Assembly (NCBI RefSeq): GCF_014841135.1
Contig: NZ_JACYTN010000023.1
Coordinates: forward strand, 1 to 64,000
Length of the DNA stretch: 64,000 bases
DNA from: Paenibacillus arenosi
Lineage (GTDB): Bacteria; Bacillota; Bacilli; Paenibacillales; Paenibacillaceae
Direction: 5' to 3'
The notes below the pieces were generated by a model. It did not search any database, had not been told where the DNA came from, and saw nothing but the letters and a program-made list of their open reading frames with translations. Shown piece after piece: positions 55,556 to 64,000 of this stretch. Both the position numbers and the translations under genes were made by a program. How positions within the stretch are numbered: the first letter of the stretch is position 1; every line of letters starts with the position of its first letter.

Positions 55556-55569
55556 ATGGAGCAGATTGC

Positions 55570-55612
55570 AAAAAGGCTGTGACCCGTCATCATCCGATAA
55601 CCATCACAGCCT
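55570..55612 (-). terminator. Terminator of the dedA gene
   Basis: A perfect 9-bp stem AGGCTGTGA/TCACAGCCT, followed on the minus strand by TTTTTGC. Confidence 0.82.
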
Positions 55613-55652
55613 GTAATCCTTTACCTATTGTAGATTTATCATGATTTAAAGA

Positions 55653-56264
55653 TTAGTTTGCTTTTTTCTTTCTTTTGAAAATGAACACCAGTACACCAAG
55701 ACCAGTTAGAGCGATAAGCGCATAGACGATGTTAGAGTATGTGTCCATGTAAGAAACAATCGTTTCCCATGAAGCACCGACAGCTGCTCCAATCAACACT
55801 AGCGCGATGTTCCAAATTAATGAACCGACCGTTGTCAGTACCATAAACAATCCGAAGTTCATACGCGTACTACCCGCTGGTACAGAAATAAGACTGCGAA
55901 GCAACGGAACCATGCGACAAAGGAATACCGCCCATACCCCATATTTCGTGAACCAACTGTACGTTTTCGTCACATCACTAGGAGTTAATTGCAAGAAGCG
56001 GCCATACTTGCCGACAAAGCGCTCCATCCTATTTACATCAACAAGATAACCAACGTAATAAAGCGCAATTGCTCCTACGATGGATCCCAATGTAGAAGCG
56101 ATGACAACACCGACGACACTCATATCAGAGTACGTTGTCATAAAGCCACCAAACGTCAGAATGACCTCTGAGGGGATCGGCGGAAATAAATTTTCAATCG
56201 CGATCAATAGAAAGACGCCGATATAGCCGAAATCATTCATAATGCCTGTAATCCAATTTTCCAT
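55653..56264 (-). CDS. DedA family membrane protein
   Basis: A 203-residue protein with four to five membrane helices and the DedA/VTT features: an N-terminal ENLFPPIPSEVIL loop, GAIALYYVGYLVG-like helix, and FLCRMVPLLRSLISVPAG with the conserved Arg. Family members support lipid carrier recycling (undecaprenyl phosphate) and envelope homeostasis; which substrate applies here cannot be read. AGGAGT lies 7 nt before the ATG. The basic tail is FKRKKKAN. Upstream, 56265-56555 is AT-rich with no recognised feature. Confidence 0.93.
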   Translation of the reverse strand: MENWITGIMNDFGYIGVFLLIAIENLFPPIPSEVILTFGGFMTTYSDMSVVGVVIASTLGSIVGAIALYYVGYLVDVNRMERFVGKYGRFLQLTPSDVTKTYSWFTKYGVWAVFLCRMVPLLRSLISVPAGSTRMNFGLFMVLTTVGSLIWNIALVLIGAAVGASWETIVSYMDTYSNIVYALIALTGLGVLVFIFKRKKKAN

Positions 56265-56555
56265 TATTAAACTCCTTTAATAAGCAATATTAAAATACAA
56301 TCTGCAGAATCTTGCTGTATCCATGTATTCAACACACAAAAAAATAAAATGAATATGAAATGAAATCCATTCACTAGAGTATCATAACAACAATTAAGAT
56401 AGGCAACAAGTTTAGAAAAAATAGTACCTAACTATTCTAGGTACTTTATAGTAAGAAATCAAATTCCATTTCATGTTGATAGTAGCTTATATATTACATT
56501 TTCGTTTATGCCTCTTATCGACTTGAAGTGAATTGAGAATATATATATTGCAAAC

Positions 56556-56597
56556 GAAAAAGGGCGCAACAGCCTACCTATGTAGGTGTTGCTACCC
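56556..56597 (-). terminator. Terminator of the rhodanese gene
   Basis: The minus strand forms an imperfect stem (GGGTAGCAACACCTAC/GTAGGCTGTTGCGCCC), then TTTTTCG. Confidence 0.78.
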
Positions 56598-56621
56598 ATA
56601 TTAGACGTATTTTAGTCGTAT

Positions 56622-57551
56622 TTACCCTTCGCTGTCCTCAATTGGATCGTTCAAACTTGCCTGACCTGTCGCAACAGGAAACTGGGACTCCTCGTACGAA
56701 CACCAATCGCTCCAACTACCAGCGTACAGCTTCACATTGTGGAACCCAGAACGCCACAAAGACAGTACATTCGGACAAGCAGTTACACCTGAACCGCAGT
56801 ATACAATAATCTCTCCAGCTCCATCGACAAGATTATGCCAAGCAGCCTTTTCTTCGTTATTATCACGTACGTATCCCTGTTCATTCAACCCGTCACGCCA
56901 AAATCGGTTCAATGCCCCAGGAATATGGCCTGCCTTCGGATCAATTGGTTCTACCTCACCGATATAGCGTACATGTTCGCGTGAATCAATTAAACGTACA
57001 GTAGGGTCATCTAGTTTGGAGCGTACATGTTCAACGTCCACCACCAGCTCGAATCGAACAATGGGTTCATAGTGCTGCGTAAGCTTTGTACGCGGGTTGG
57101 ATATACCTGCTTCACCCACAAGTCCTGCCCGCTGCCAAGCCGCATATCCACCGTCAAGTACATATACGTCTCCTTCATGACCTATCCATTGCAGCAGCCA
57201 AATTAGACGGCTTGCCATTGCACCGCCCTGCTCGTCGTAAGCAACAACTGTATCCTGCTTGCTAATTCCATGAAGTGTTAATGTACGTGCCAACTGCTCT
57301 GGTTCAGGGAGTGGATGTCTACCCCCATGCTCCTTTCGAGAGGAAGACAGATCACGGTCAAGATCCATATAAATAGCATTTGGTATGTGGCCAATCAAAT
57401 AAGATTCATAGCCTTTAGCAGGCTGGTCCAGCCAGAAACGACAATCGACAACGTGCAGTTGCTTATGCTCCTGCTCTTGTCTTTTCAATTGCTCTTTCAA
57501 TTCAGACACTTCCATGTACCAAGATTGCTCACTGATTCTTGAACTAACCAT
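56622..57551 (-). CDS. Two-domain sulfurtransferase (rhodanese/mercaptopyruvate type)
   Basis: A 309-residue protein of two rhodanese domains. The N-terminal one (about 20-145: VVDCRFWL, GHIPNAIYMDLDRDLS, GGRHPLP, VLDGGYAAW) is inactive, and the C-terminal one has the catalytic Cys in the loop CGSGVTA (about residue 251). CGSGVTA is typical of 3-mercaptopyruvate sulfurtransferases, whereas CRKGVTA-type loops mark thiosulfate rhodaneses. It transfers sulfane sulfur to a nucleophile such as cyanide or thioredoxin. AAGG lies 9 nt before the ATG. Confidence 0.93.
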   Translation of the reverse strand: MVSSRISEQSWYMEVSELKEQLKRQEQEHKQLHVVDCRFWLDQPAKGYESYLIGHIPNAIYMDLDRDLSSSRKEHGGRHPLPEPEQLARTLTLHGISKQDTVVAYDEQGGAMASRLIWLLQWIGHEGDVYVLDGGYAAWQRAGLVGEAGISNPRTKLTQHYEPIVRFELVVDVEHVRSKLDDPTVRLIDSREHVRYIGEVEPIDPKAGHIPGALNRFWRDGLNEQGYVRDNNEEKAAWHNLVDGAGEIIVYCGSGVTACPNVLSLWRSGFHNVKLYAGSWSDWCSYEESQFPVATGQASLNDPIEDSEG

Positions 57552-57740
57552 ATACTCATCCCTTCCTCAAAGCGTTGTGAGAATAGCAATAATAGTATCG
57601 TACGGTAGAGTACGATACAGCCTATCACCTAAACAGCATCCCCTGCGTTTCTGCCTTCAGTAGAGTCTTCATGCAGTTATACCTACTTACATCGAACTTA
57701 CAGTAAAATTACGAGTCTAGCATATGTATCTAAGTGGAAA

Positions 57741-58040
57741 CTATTCTTCTTTTAAGTCAACTACTGCTACTGTCTCATTGTTAAACATAAACTCAAAATG
57801 ATGAAACTCCCGATCATAATGAATGCTGCCATCTCCAATAAACTGCAGACGTTCCTTACCTAAGCCATAGAACAAATCATCAGCTAATGCCTCCATGACC
57901 TCTTTTTTCTCCTCGGAAGTCAATCCAGCCCAATCGTCTTGCTCCATATCTAAACTTGTATACGCATTCGGTATGCGAATTAGCGCCTCAGACATGTCAT
58001 CGAGTATCGCTTTATAAGGTCGAGTAAAGGAAACTGCCAT
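57741..58040 (-). CDS. Small conserved-looking protein of unknown function
   Basis: A 99-residue acidic soluble protein (TRPYKAILDDMSEALIRIPNAYTSL, LTSEEKKEVMEALADDLFYGLG, HHFEFMFNNETVAVVDL). It has no membrane segment or known motif; a helical N-terminal half is followed by three strands. GGAGAGGGG stands 11 nt before the ATG, supporting expression. It sits alone between the rhodanese gene and motAB. Confidence 0.7.
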   Translation of the reverse strand: MAVSFTRPYKAILDDMSEALIRIPNAYTSLDMEQDDWAGLTSEEKKEVMEALADDLFYGLGKERLQFIGDGSIHYDREFHHFEFMFNNETVAVVDLKEE

Positions 58041-58150
58041 AATCCGTATAACCCCTCTCCTGCTGCAACATCTTATTGTCGATATTGTAGCATATGTTCA
58101 ATCTATCTCCCAAATTTAACAACCTTCCTCATCCATCCTTGATTCACATC

Positions 58151-58178
58151 TAAATTTTTGCTCACAATTTGCCGATAA
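58151..58178 (+). promoter_or_regulatory. Sigma-D-type promoter of motAB
   Basis: TAAA (58151-58154), a 16-nt spacer and GCCGATAA (58171-58178) match the Bacillus sigma-D pattern TAAA-N14-16-GCCGATAT in all but the last base. It lies about 95 nt before motA. Confidence 0.82.
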
Positions 58179-58275
58179 ATAGGGTGTTGCATCGCAATTT
58201 CGTGTTCGTAAGAATATGGGTGATCGCAGCCGCAGGAAGCATCAATATACTCATGGATGAGGTGGATGTAGGATT

Positions 58276-59067
58276 ATGGAAAAATCTACGGTAATAGGCA
58301 TTGTACTCGGTCTTGCCTCCGTATTGGTAGGTATGGCCCTTAAAGGCGCCCCGCTTTCCAGCCTAGTCGAGCCTGCTGCAGTTATGATTATTTTTGTCGG
58401 TACGGCTGCTTCTCTCTTCATAGCTTTCCCAATGAAAGAGATTAAGAAGTTCCCAAAGCTGATCAAAATCATTTTCACGCAGCAGCAATTGGTCGATCGT
58501 GTACAACTAATTCAATTATTTATGGAGTGGGCGTCTATCACACGTCGCGAAGGATTGCTTGCACTAGAGTCCCGCATCGATGAAATCGATGACGACTTTC
58601 TACGTGGTGGTATGCGGATGATTATAGACGGCAACGATCAGGATTTCGTTCGGGATGTGCTCATGGAGGATATTAACGCGACGGAAGAACGACATCGTGC
58701 TGGTGCACTTATCTTCTCTCAAGCAGGTATGTACGCACCAACACTCGGGGTTCTCGGTGCTGTTATCGGTCTAATTGCAGCCCTATCTGATATGACAGAT
58801 ATGGGTGCACTTTCTAAAGCTATAGCTGCAGCATTTGTCGCTACCTTATTGGGTATTTTCACAGCATATGTATTGTGGCACCCGATCGCAACAAAGCTCA
58901 AGCGTTTATCCGCGGCAGAAATACAAATTCGCCTTATGATGGTGGAAGGGCTATTGTCCATTCAGTCTGGCGTATCTACAATTGCAATCAATCAGAAGCT
59001 CTCCGTCTTCTTGACACCTTCGGAGCGCGCAATGATGAATGAGAAGGAGGAGAGTCGAGGTGAGTAA
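58276..59067 (+). CDS. motA: Flagellar motor stator protein MotA
   Basis: A 263-residue protein with four membrane helices (about 5-22, 32-52, 150-172, 182-205) and a large cytoplasmic loop between helices 2 and 3 holding the rotor-contact charges (RREGLLALESRIDEIDDDFLRGGMRMIIDG). Helix 3 has the family's SQAGMYAPTLGVLGAVIGLIAAL-like sequence. With MotB it forms the ion channel that drives rotation. It could be a proton (MotA) or sodium (MotP) type. Its last codons overlap the motB start by 8 nt. Confidence 0.95.
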   Translation: MEKSTVIGIVLGLASVLVGMALKGAPLSSLVEPAAVMIIFVGTAASLFIAFPMKEIKKFPKLIKIIFTQQQLVDRVQLIQLFMEWASITRREGLLALESRIDEIDDDFLRGGMRMIIDGNDQDFVRDVLMEDINATEERHRAGALIFSQAGMYAPTLGVLGAVIGLIAALSDMTDMGALSKAIAAAFVATLLGIFTAYVLWHPIATKLKRLSAAEIQIRLMMVEGLLSIQSGVSTIAINQKLSVFLTPSERAMMNEKEESRGE

Positions 59068-59869
59068 GAAGCACCGCAAGGAACACCATGAAGAACATCC
59101 TGATGAGTCATGGCTTATTCCATACGCGGACTTAATGACACTCTTGCTCGCTCTCTTCCTTGTCCTCTATGCGATGAGCGCTGCTGATGCACAAAAGTTC
59201 GAACAGATGAGTGCTGCCTTTAGCACAGCATTCAACAGTTCTGGAGGAGGAACAAGTATCCTCGACCAGAACTCATCAATTGTCGAACAATCAGCGAAGA
59301 CGTCAAAGCCGGCGGATAATATGGAGATAGAAGCCGCGAAGGAACACGCTAAAGACTTGCAGGCTCAGAAAGAACAAGAGCAATTAGAGCAACTGCAAGC
59401 TCAATTGAACGAATATATGAAAAAAAACGGCTTATCCGATCAATTGAGCACGAAGCTTAATCATTCCGAGCTTCGAATTACGATTAAAGACAGTGCTCTA
59501 TTCGACTCCGGTCATGCCACACTGAAAGAAGAGTCGGAGAAAGTAGCCGAGACTATCGGTAGTATGCTGAAGCCGTATAAAGGCTACCAAATTATTATTC
59601 GTGGACATACGGATAATGTCCCGATTAAAAATAGCCGCTTTGCATCGAACTGGGACTTGAGCTCTGCTCGTGCGATTAACTTCATGAAAGTCGTACTGGA
59701 GCGCTCTCAGCTTAATCCGAAACACTTCCAAGCAGTCGGAATGGGAGAATATCACCCTATCGTTTCTAACGACCATGCGGAGGGACGTGCACAGAACCGG
59801 CGCGTTGAGGTTACCATTGTTCGTAAATACAGCAATCACAACAAAACAATAACTACACCAGTAAATTAA
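59060..59869 (+). CDS. motB: Flagellar motor stator protein MotB
   Basis: A 269-residue protein. A short basic cytoplasmic tail leads to one membrane helix (PYADLMTLLLALFLVLYAMS) with the ion-binding Asp24. A plug/linker region rich in Gln and Glu (about 95-130) is followed by an OmpA-like peptidoglycan-binding domain (about 140-258, GHTDNVPIKNSRFASNWDLSSARA). It anchors the stator to the wall. The GTG at 59060 is taken because GGAGG sits 9 nt upstream, inside motA; an ATG 21 nt earlier would place that site inside its own coding sequence. Confidence 0.95.
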   Translation: MSKKHRKEHHEEHPDESWLIPYADLMTLLLALFLVLYAMSAADAQKFEQMSAAFSTAFNSSGGGTSILDQNSSIVEQSAKTSKPADNMEIEAAKEHAKDLQAQKEQEQLEQLQAQLNEYMKKNGLSDQLSTKLNHSELRITIKDSALFDSGHATLKEESEKVAETIGSMLKPYKGYQIIIRGHTDNVPIKNSRFASNWDLSSARAINFMKVVLERSQLNPKHFQAVGMGEYHPIVSNDHAEGRAQNRRVEVTIVRKYSNHNKTITTPVN

Positions 59870-59870
59870 G

Positions 59871-59906
59871 AAACAGGCTGCTCGTCAGAGCAGCCTGTTT
59901 CTTGTT
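59871..59906. terminator. Terminator of motAB (may be bidirectional)
   Basis: A perfect 13-bp stem AAACAGGCTGCTC/GAGCAGCCTGTTT with a 4-nt loop, then CTTGTT. Confidence 0.9.
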
Positions 59907-59979
59907 CCATATGGTTGGACGGCAATGGAAATGACAGACTTCTCACTTCCTACCATTCCCCAGATACTTAGTCCCTCTC

Positions 59980-62307
59980 CTAACGAATTTGGAGCTGTAC
60001 CTGCTCTTCAGATAAATACTGAGACGTCATATGTGCTGTTGGAAGTACAATTTTTACAATTGTACCTACATGCTCTTCGCTAGTAATCTCCATCGTCCCA
60101 CGGTGATTATAAATAATTCGTTGTGAGACCATTAGACCTAGCCCAGTTCCCTTCTCCTTATTTGTAAAGAAGGGATCGCCTAGACGCCCCAGATGCTCAG
60201 GTGGAATACCTACCCCAAAGTCTTGAATGCTAATTCGAACATAATCCTCGTTAAGCTTATCAAGCCGTAAGACCATATCGCCACCTGTAGGCATCGCCTC
60301 TATACCATTTTTGATTACATTGATAAATACTTGCTTCAATTGGTTCTCTTCGCACAGCACTAACGGTACGTCATCAAAATACGTTGTGAATTCAATATTA
60401 TGCAAATGAGCCTGACTATCCAGTAAAGATTGTACCTCACTTAAAATGACACGAAGATCCTGCTCCATAAAGCGCACAGCTTGTGGTTTGGATAAGATTA
60501 AAAATTCACTGACAATTAAATTAATCCGATCCAACTCCGACAGCATCATATCCGTATGATATTCATTCATTTTATGTGTTTGCTGCTGAAGCTGTAGAAA
60601 ACCTTTTAGCGTAGTAAGCGGATTACGAATCTCATGAGCGACCCCAGCAGCAAGCTGCCCTACCGTGGTCAACTTCTCAGAGCGCCGCAGCAGCTCCTCC
60701 ATCCGCTTGCGATTCGTAATATCCCTCGTTATGCTAGCCCACGCTATACAATTACCGTATTCATCATAAATAGGTGATGTACTAACGCTTACTTCTAACA
60801 ATCGCCCATCTTTCGTAAGTCGCTGAGTTTCAAGTGCACCTGTCGCTCGTCCAGCTAGCAATTGCCGCTCTACTTCGCTATGTGAATCACTTAGCAGTGG
60901 TGGTATATTAGGCAGCGGTTTACCTAACAGTTCTTCCTCAGACCACCCAAACATATCAACAAAAGCTTGATTCATTCGCTCTAGCTTTCCAGTCAAGTCC
61001 ATAACATGAATTGCATCTGTTGACTGGTTTATAAATGACTCTAATTGCTCCTTCATCGCTCGATTCTCTTCATACAAGGAACGAAGCCTTGTCGTAGACT
61101 GCTCCAAATTATCTGCCATTAGGTTAACTCTAGATGCCAATGTGCCTAGTTCATCATTCCGCTCTATCTCTAGAGGACTATGGAACTGACCCACTGCCAT
61201 CATATTAACCTTTTGCAAAATAAACTGCAGTGGACGAATGAATGTCCCCGCAAGAATATACGAACCAACTAATACAATTTCAATTAGCACGAGCCCAATC
61301 GCGATATTGTGCATCAGTTGTTCGTGCAGTGTCGCAAGAAGCGGCTCCGCATCCATCACGATTCCGAGCACGTACGGCGGTTGCCCCTCCATTTCAATCG
61401 AGATGTAACTTTTCATTACATTCATATTTTGAATATTGGTCTGTATAAATACAGGCTCGCCGGCTGATGCTGTTTGAATATGATGCTTGTCCTCCTGATG
61501 TTTAAAGAGATGAGAGCCAAACTTGATCGGCTGGTCCTCTACCTTAATATAACGAATACCGTCACTACGTTCTGTTATTACAGCAGGTTTATCAAAAGTG
61601 ATCGGGTTAAAGGCCGTAACTTCGAGCAAATTTTGCTGCATCTTCAGCGTTTGCTTAATAACCGTATCCGGCCTCGTAATATGCAAAGTAGATTCTAGGT
61701 TATTATTACGAATGAAAGGATTCAGCATATAGTCCCTCGATCCATCGTAATAATATCCCCATTTATCATCATACTGAGGATCTGATGTGGAAGCAGCAAA
61801 AGGACCTGACCAGAAATTTTTGAATTTCTGTCCTGGGCTTACTGTGACCTCTCGCTGATCAAACAGCTCCTGCATGGCAGTGTACCAGAATCCCCACCCT
61901 TTTGTGGATAAACCAATTTCCTTAGGGTCTGATGATTGTACAATAACAATATCGCTACCATCTGGAGTCTTTTGTAATAGAGAAATATGAGCAATTTCAA
62001 GCTCCTGACTTATTTCCTTCAGCTGTTCACTGCTAATCTGTTCTACATCAACAGGAAGTCGCGCATTAATATATAACGAGTCCGTGTATAACTGCATAGC
62101 TAATAAGTCATCAATGACTCTTTCGGTCTCATACGCTTGTTCAACAGATAAAGATATTTGCTGTGTTAACGCCGCCATCTGGTCTTCCAATGCATCAACG
62201 AGCTTTGTCTTCGTCGTATAATAATTGAGTACCATATGGAGCAGCAATGCGACCAGCACCGTACATGATATGGATAATGATAACTTACCTTTAATCGATA
62301 ACCGCAT
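59980..62307 (-). CDS. Membrane PAS sensor histidine kinase (sporulation-kinase-like)
   Basis: A 775-residue kinase. Membrane helices at about 10-30 and 335-357 enclose an external domain of about 300 residues (Cache-like, AFNPITFDKPAVITER). HAMP (about 357-410), a PAS domain (about 420-540, AIHVMDLTGKLERMNQAFVDMFGWSEEEL), HisKA with HEIRNPLTTLKGFLQLQ and an HATPase (NVIKNGIEAM, GTGLGL) follow. The kinase core closely resembles the soluble kinase at 4196 (HEIRNPLTSIKGFLQ, SKP segment). No response regulator is adjacent, suggesting Spo0F as target (inference). The start is shared with a region dense in DnaA boxes. Confidence 0.9.
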   Translation of the reverse strand: MRLSIKGKLSLSISCTVLVALLLHMVLNYYTTKTKLVDALEDQMAALTQQISLSVEQAYETERVIDDLLAMQLYTDSLYINARLPVDVEQISSEQLKEISQELEIAHISLLQKTPDGSDIVIVQSSDPKEIGLSTKGWGFWYTAMQELFDQREVTVSPGQKFKNFWSGPFAASTSDPQYDDKWGYYYDGSRDYMLNPFIRNNNLESTLHITRPDTVIKQTLKMQQNLLEVTAFNPITFDKPAVITERSDGIRYIKVEDQPIKFGSHLFKHQEDKHHIQTASAGEPVFIQTNIQNMNVMKSYISIEMEGQPPYVLGIVMDAEPLLATLHEQLMHNIAIGLVLIEIVLVGSYILAGTFIRPLQFILQKVNMMAVGQFHSPLEIERNDELGTLASRVNLMADNLEQSTTRLRSLYEENRAMKEQLESFINQSTDAIHVMDLTGKLERMNQAFVDMFGWSEEELLGKPLPNIPPLLSDSHSEVERQLLAGRATGALETQRLTKDGRLLEVSVSTSPIYDEYGNCIAWASITRDITNRKRMEELLRRSEKLTTVGQLAAGVAHEIRNPLTTLKGFLQLQQQTHKMNEYHTDMMLSELDRINLIVSEFLILSKPQAVRFMEQDLRVILSEVQSLLDSQAHLHNIEFTTYFDDVPLVLCEENQLKQVFINVIKNGIEAMPTGGDMVLRLDKLNEDYVRISIQDFGVGIPPEHLGRLGDPFFTNKEKGTGLGLMVSQRIIYNHRGTMEITSEEHVGTIVKIVLPTAHMTSQYLSEEQVQLQIR

Positions 62308-62421
62308 AATTCACCTCTGAACACAACGCAATCACGATAAAATTATTATGGTTTATTATGGAACAACTATGATCATACCTAGTCCACTCCTATTTGTCTA
62401 TCGATTTCTACAAAGCTCACT

Positions 62422-62575
62422 TGTGTATAAGAGTTGCAATTGATCGGTATGTTACCTACAATTAGAGTTGTTATCAACAAGTTATGCACAGTATGTGTGG
62501 ATTAGGGATAATATGTGTATAAAGTTGTGGATAACCACCTACTTATACACAGGGTTATTAACATTGTGTTAACAA
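62422..62575. promoter_or_regulatory. DnaA-box cluster
   Basis: Five exact matches to TTATNCACA: 62422-62430 (-), 62482-62490 (+), 62514-62522 (-), 62526-62534 (-, perfect TTATCCACA) and 62543-62551 (+). Single-mismatch relatives of TTATCCACA lie at 62471-62479 (+, TTATCAACA) and 62496-62504 (-, TAATCCACA), with weaker ones at 62555 and 62567. Seven good sites in 130 bp is far above chance. The cluster occupies the 383-bp gap between the divergent kinase and tadA genes. It could titrate DnaA, regulate the kinase, or be part of a replication-related site. Confidence 0.85.
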
Positions 62576-62672
62576 CGAATATTTGTTCGGTGCATAAGAC
62601 CTAATTTATGTCGAATCACCTGCAAACTTTTGATAACATAGACCTATACGATAAAGTGTAACTGCTAATTAG

Positions 62673-63211
<539 letters not shown>

Positions 63212-63219
<8 letters not shown>

Positions 63220-63391
63220 GCACAACCGTCTGCTTATGCTCTCTTTGATGTTGATAATACCTGACAATGACCTGATCAGTCTCCTCACTAATGCGCAATA
63301 CACGTGGATCAGTCAGTACTTCGCAATGAAGAGCTACTTCACACAGCTTCTCACGAAGCTCGTCCAGTTGCTTCAGCAGTGAGCATTTCAT
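63212..63391 (-). CDS. Spo0E-like aspartyl-phosphate phosphatase
   Basis: A 59-residue helical hairpin protein: helix one (LLKQLDELREKLCEVALHC), a loop (LTDPRVLRI), and helix two starting with SEETDQVIVRYY, a variant of the Spo0E signature SQxLDxxIxxY. Family members remove phosphate from Spo0A and hold back sporulation; some act on other regulators. The Gln of SQ is Glu and the Leu is Thr here, so activity is not certain. ATG 63391 is chosen for the family's length and the GGAG about 12 nt upstream. The gap 63392-63700 is AT-rich with nothing recognised. Confidence 0.8.
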
Positions 63392-63701
63392 CTTTATCAC
63401 CCACTCCTTCACTTTTAATAACTTGCTACTTTTCACCGTGCAATTTATTACCCATATCTTCACTAGCACCTACAAAGAATAGAAGAGAAATAGCTAGATA
63501 ATGAAATAGAGTCATCCTTAAAGGTATTTTACGTTGTTTCAATAATTTGTAAATAGGTTGGGCAGATAATTAGGTATGATTTTTTTCGTCACTTTTCTAA
63601 TGCATGTTGATTAACGATTTTATCATGTCATTATAAAAGGATAAGCTGGCGTCCCAACCTTCCATCGGCTCCCATTCCAATTAAATGCGCTCTATATTCA
63701 C

Positions 63702-63746
63702 AAAAAAAAGAAGTGCTTAGGTCATTCTGTAGAATAACCTAAGCAC
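63702..63746 (-). terminator. Terminator of the partial gene at the right edge
   Basis: A perfect 10-bp stem (GTGCTTAGGT/ACCTAAGCAC) with a 14-nt loop, followed on the minus strand by TTCTTTTTTTTG. Confidence 0.88.
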
Positions 63747-63780
63747 CTTTCTTACCTAGTATGATTATATAATTGCTGTA

Positions 63781-64000
63781 TTAGAAGTTACCTGCTTCCA
63801 ACTCTTGCATGGTAATTGTATCCGTTGGTGCTGGCTTGAATTCTTGCTTCTTGTTAATATCTTTCAACTTCGTATCGATTTGAGCACCGATTTTCATTGT
63901 TTCACCTTCATTTGTTAGATCAACATTAATCACAAATGCAGTGTATACAGGGTAACCGTCTTTATCGATTGCTGTAGTGAAGCTGACATCATTGATTTTA
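63781..64000 (-). CDS. C-terminal part of a probably secreted protein
   Basis: A 72-codon open frame entering from the right edge and ending at 63781 with TAA (after QELEAGNF). The visible residues (KINDVSFTTAIDKDGYPVYTAF, VDLTNEGETMKIGAQIDT) resemble the C-terminal part of Bacillus lipoproteins of the DUF6612 type, which are beta-rich surface proteins. The start and any signal peptide are outside the window. The frame has no stop and is followed by a strong terminator. Confidence 0.6.
   Translation of the reverse strand, partial: KINDVSFTTAIDKDGYPVYTAFVINVDLTNEGETMKIGAQIDTKLKDINKKQEFKPAPTDTITMQELEAGNF

Noticed and set aside
62422-62575. The DnaA-box cluster read as the replication origin itself
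   Set aside because: No dnaA, dnaN, recF or gyrB gene is nearby, and the AT-rich flank shows no clear unwinding element. A regulatory or titration cluster is the safer reading.

Overview
The window looks like chromosome from a low-to-mid GC, endospore-forming member of the Firmicutes, most likely Paenibacillus or a close relative. The reasons are strong Shine-Dalgarno sites, sporulation genes (bofA, spo0F, a Spo0E-like gene, soluble and membrane PAS kinases), a Bacillus-type long SRP RNA (scr), the RNA polymerase delta subunit, and gene orders known from Bacillus subtilis. The species call is inference. No phage, IS element, CRISPR array or tRNA gene was seen.

Layout. 1-5.8 kb (minus strand): the 5' end of a 16S rRNA gene with tandem promoters, then upstream bofA, yaaL, recR, yaaK, dnaX, a soluble PAS histidine kinase and scr. 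Apart from the kinase this is the B. subtilis scr-dnaX-yaaK-recR-yaaL-bofA-rrn order. 5.9-16.2 kb (minus): an AraC-type regulator, rpmE, a radical SAM protein, rho, murA, fba, spo0F, pyrG and rpoE, the order B. subtilis has on the other side of its origin. 16.6-28.2 kb: a subtilisin-like protease, a secreted M1-type metallopeptidase, CstA, a three-gene ECF transporter and a LytS/LytTR two-component pair. 28.4-43.9 kb: argS, ywiB, speB, speE, a class A PBP and ywhD (again B. subtilis order), interrupted by a tubby-like gene, a stalk-domain/S41-protease operon, a tandem pair of unknown paralogues, and an MMPL/TetR cassette. 44-59.9 kb: more accessory content, mostly plus strand: a second M1 peptidase with a membrane partner, a c-di-AMP riboswitch with an NlpC/P60 hydrolase, photolyase, a chitin-active LPMO, an AMP-binding ligase, a chemoreceptor, a decayed aminotransferase fragment, DedA, a rhodanese, and motAB behind a sigma-D-type promoter. 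60-64 kb: a membrane PAS kinase and tadA, divergent across a dense cluster of DnaA boxes, then a Spo0E-like gene and a partial secreted protein.

Themes. Several sporulation phosphorelay parts sit in one 64-kb stretch: two candidate kinases, Spo0F with a sigma-H-type promoter, and a Spo0E-like phosphatase. Regulation readable in the DNA includes tandem rrn promoters overlapping the bofA stop, a pyrG promoter starting at GGGCT followed by an attenuator, a c-di-AMP riboswitch, candidate cre sites at cstA and the LPMO gene, and a sigma-D-type promoter for motAB. The observations most worth following are the DnaA-box cluster between a kinase gene and tadA, the MMPL/TetR cassette flanked by a degenerate copy of the PBP gene's tail, the unknown paralogue pair at 34.2-35.1 kb, and the separation and inversion of tadA relative to scr-dnaX.
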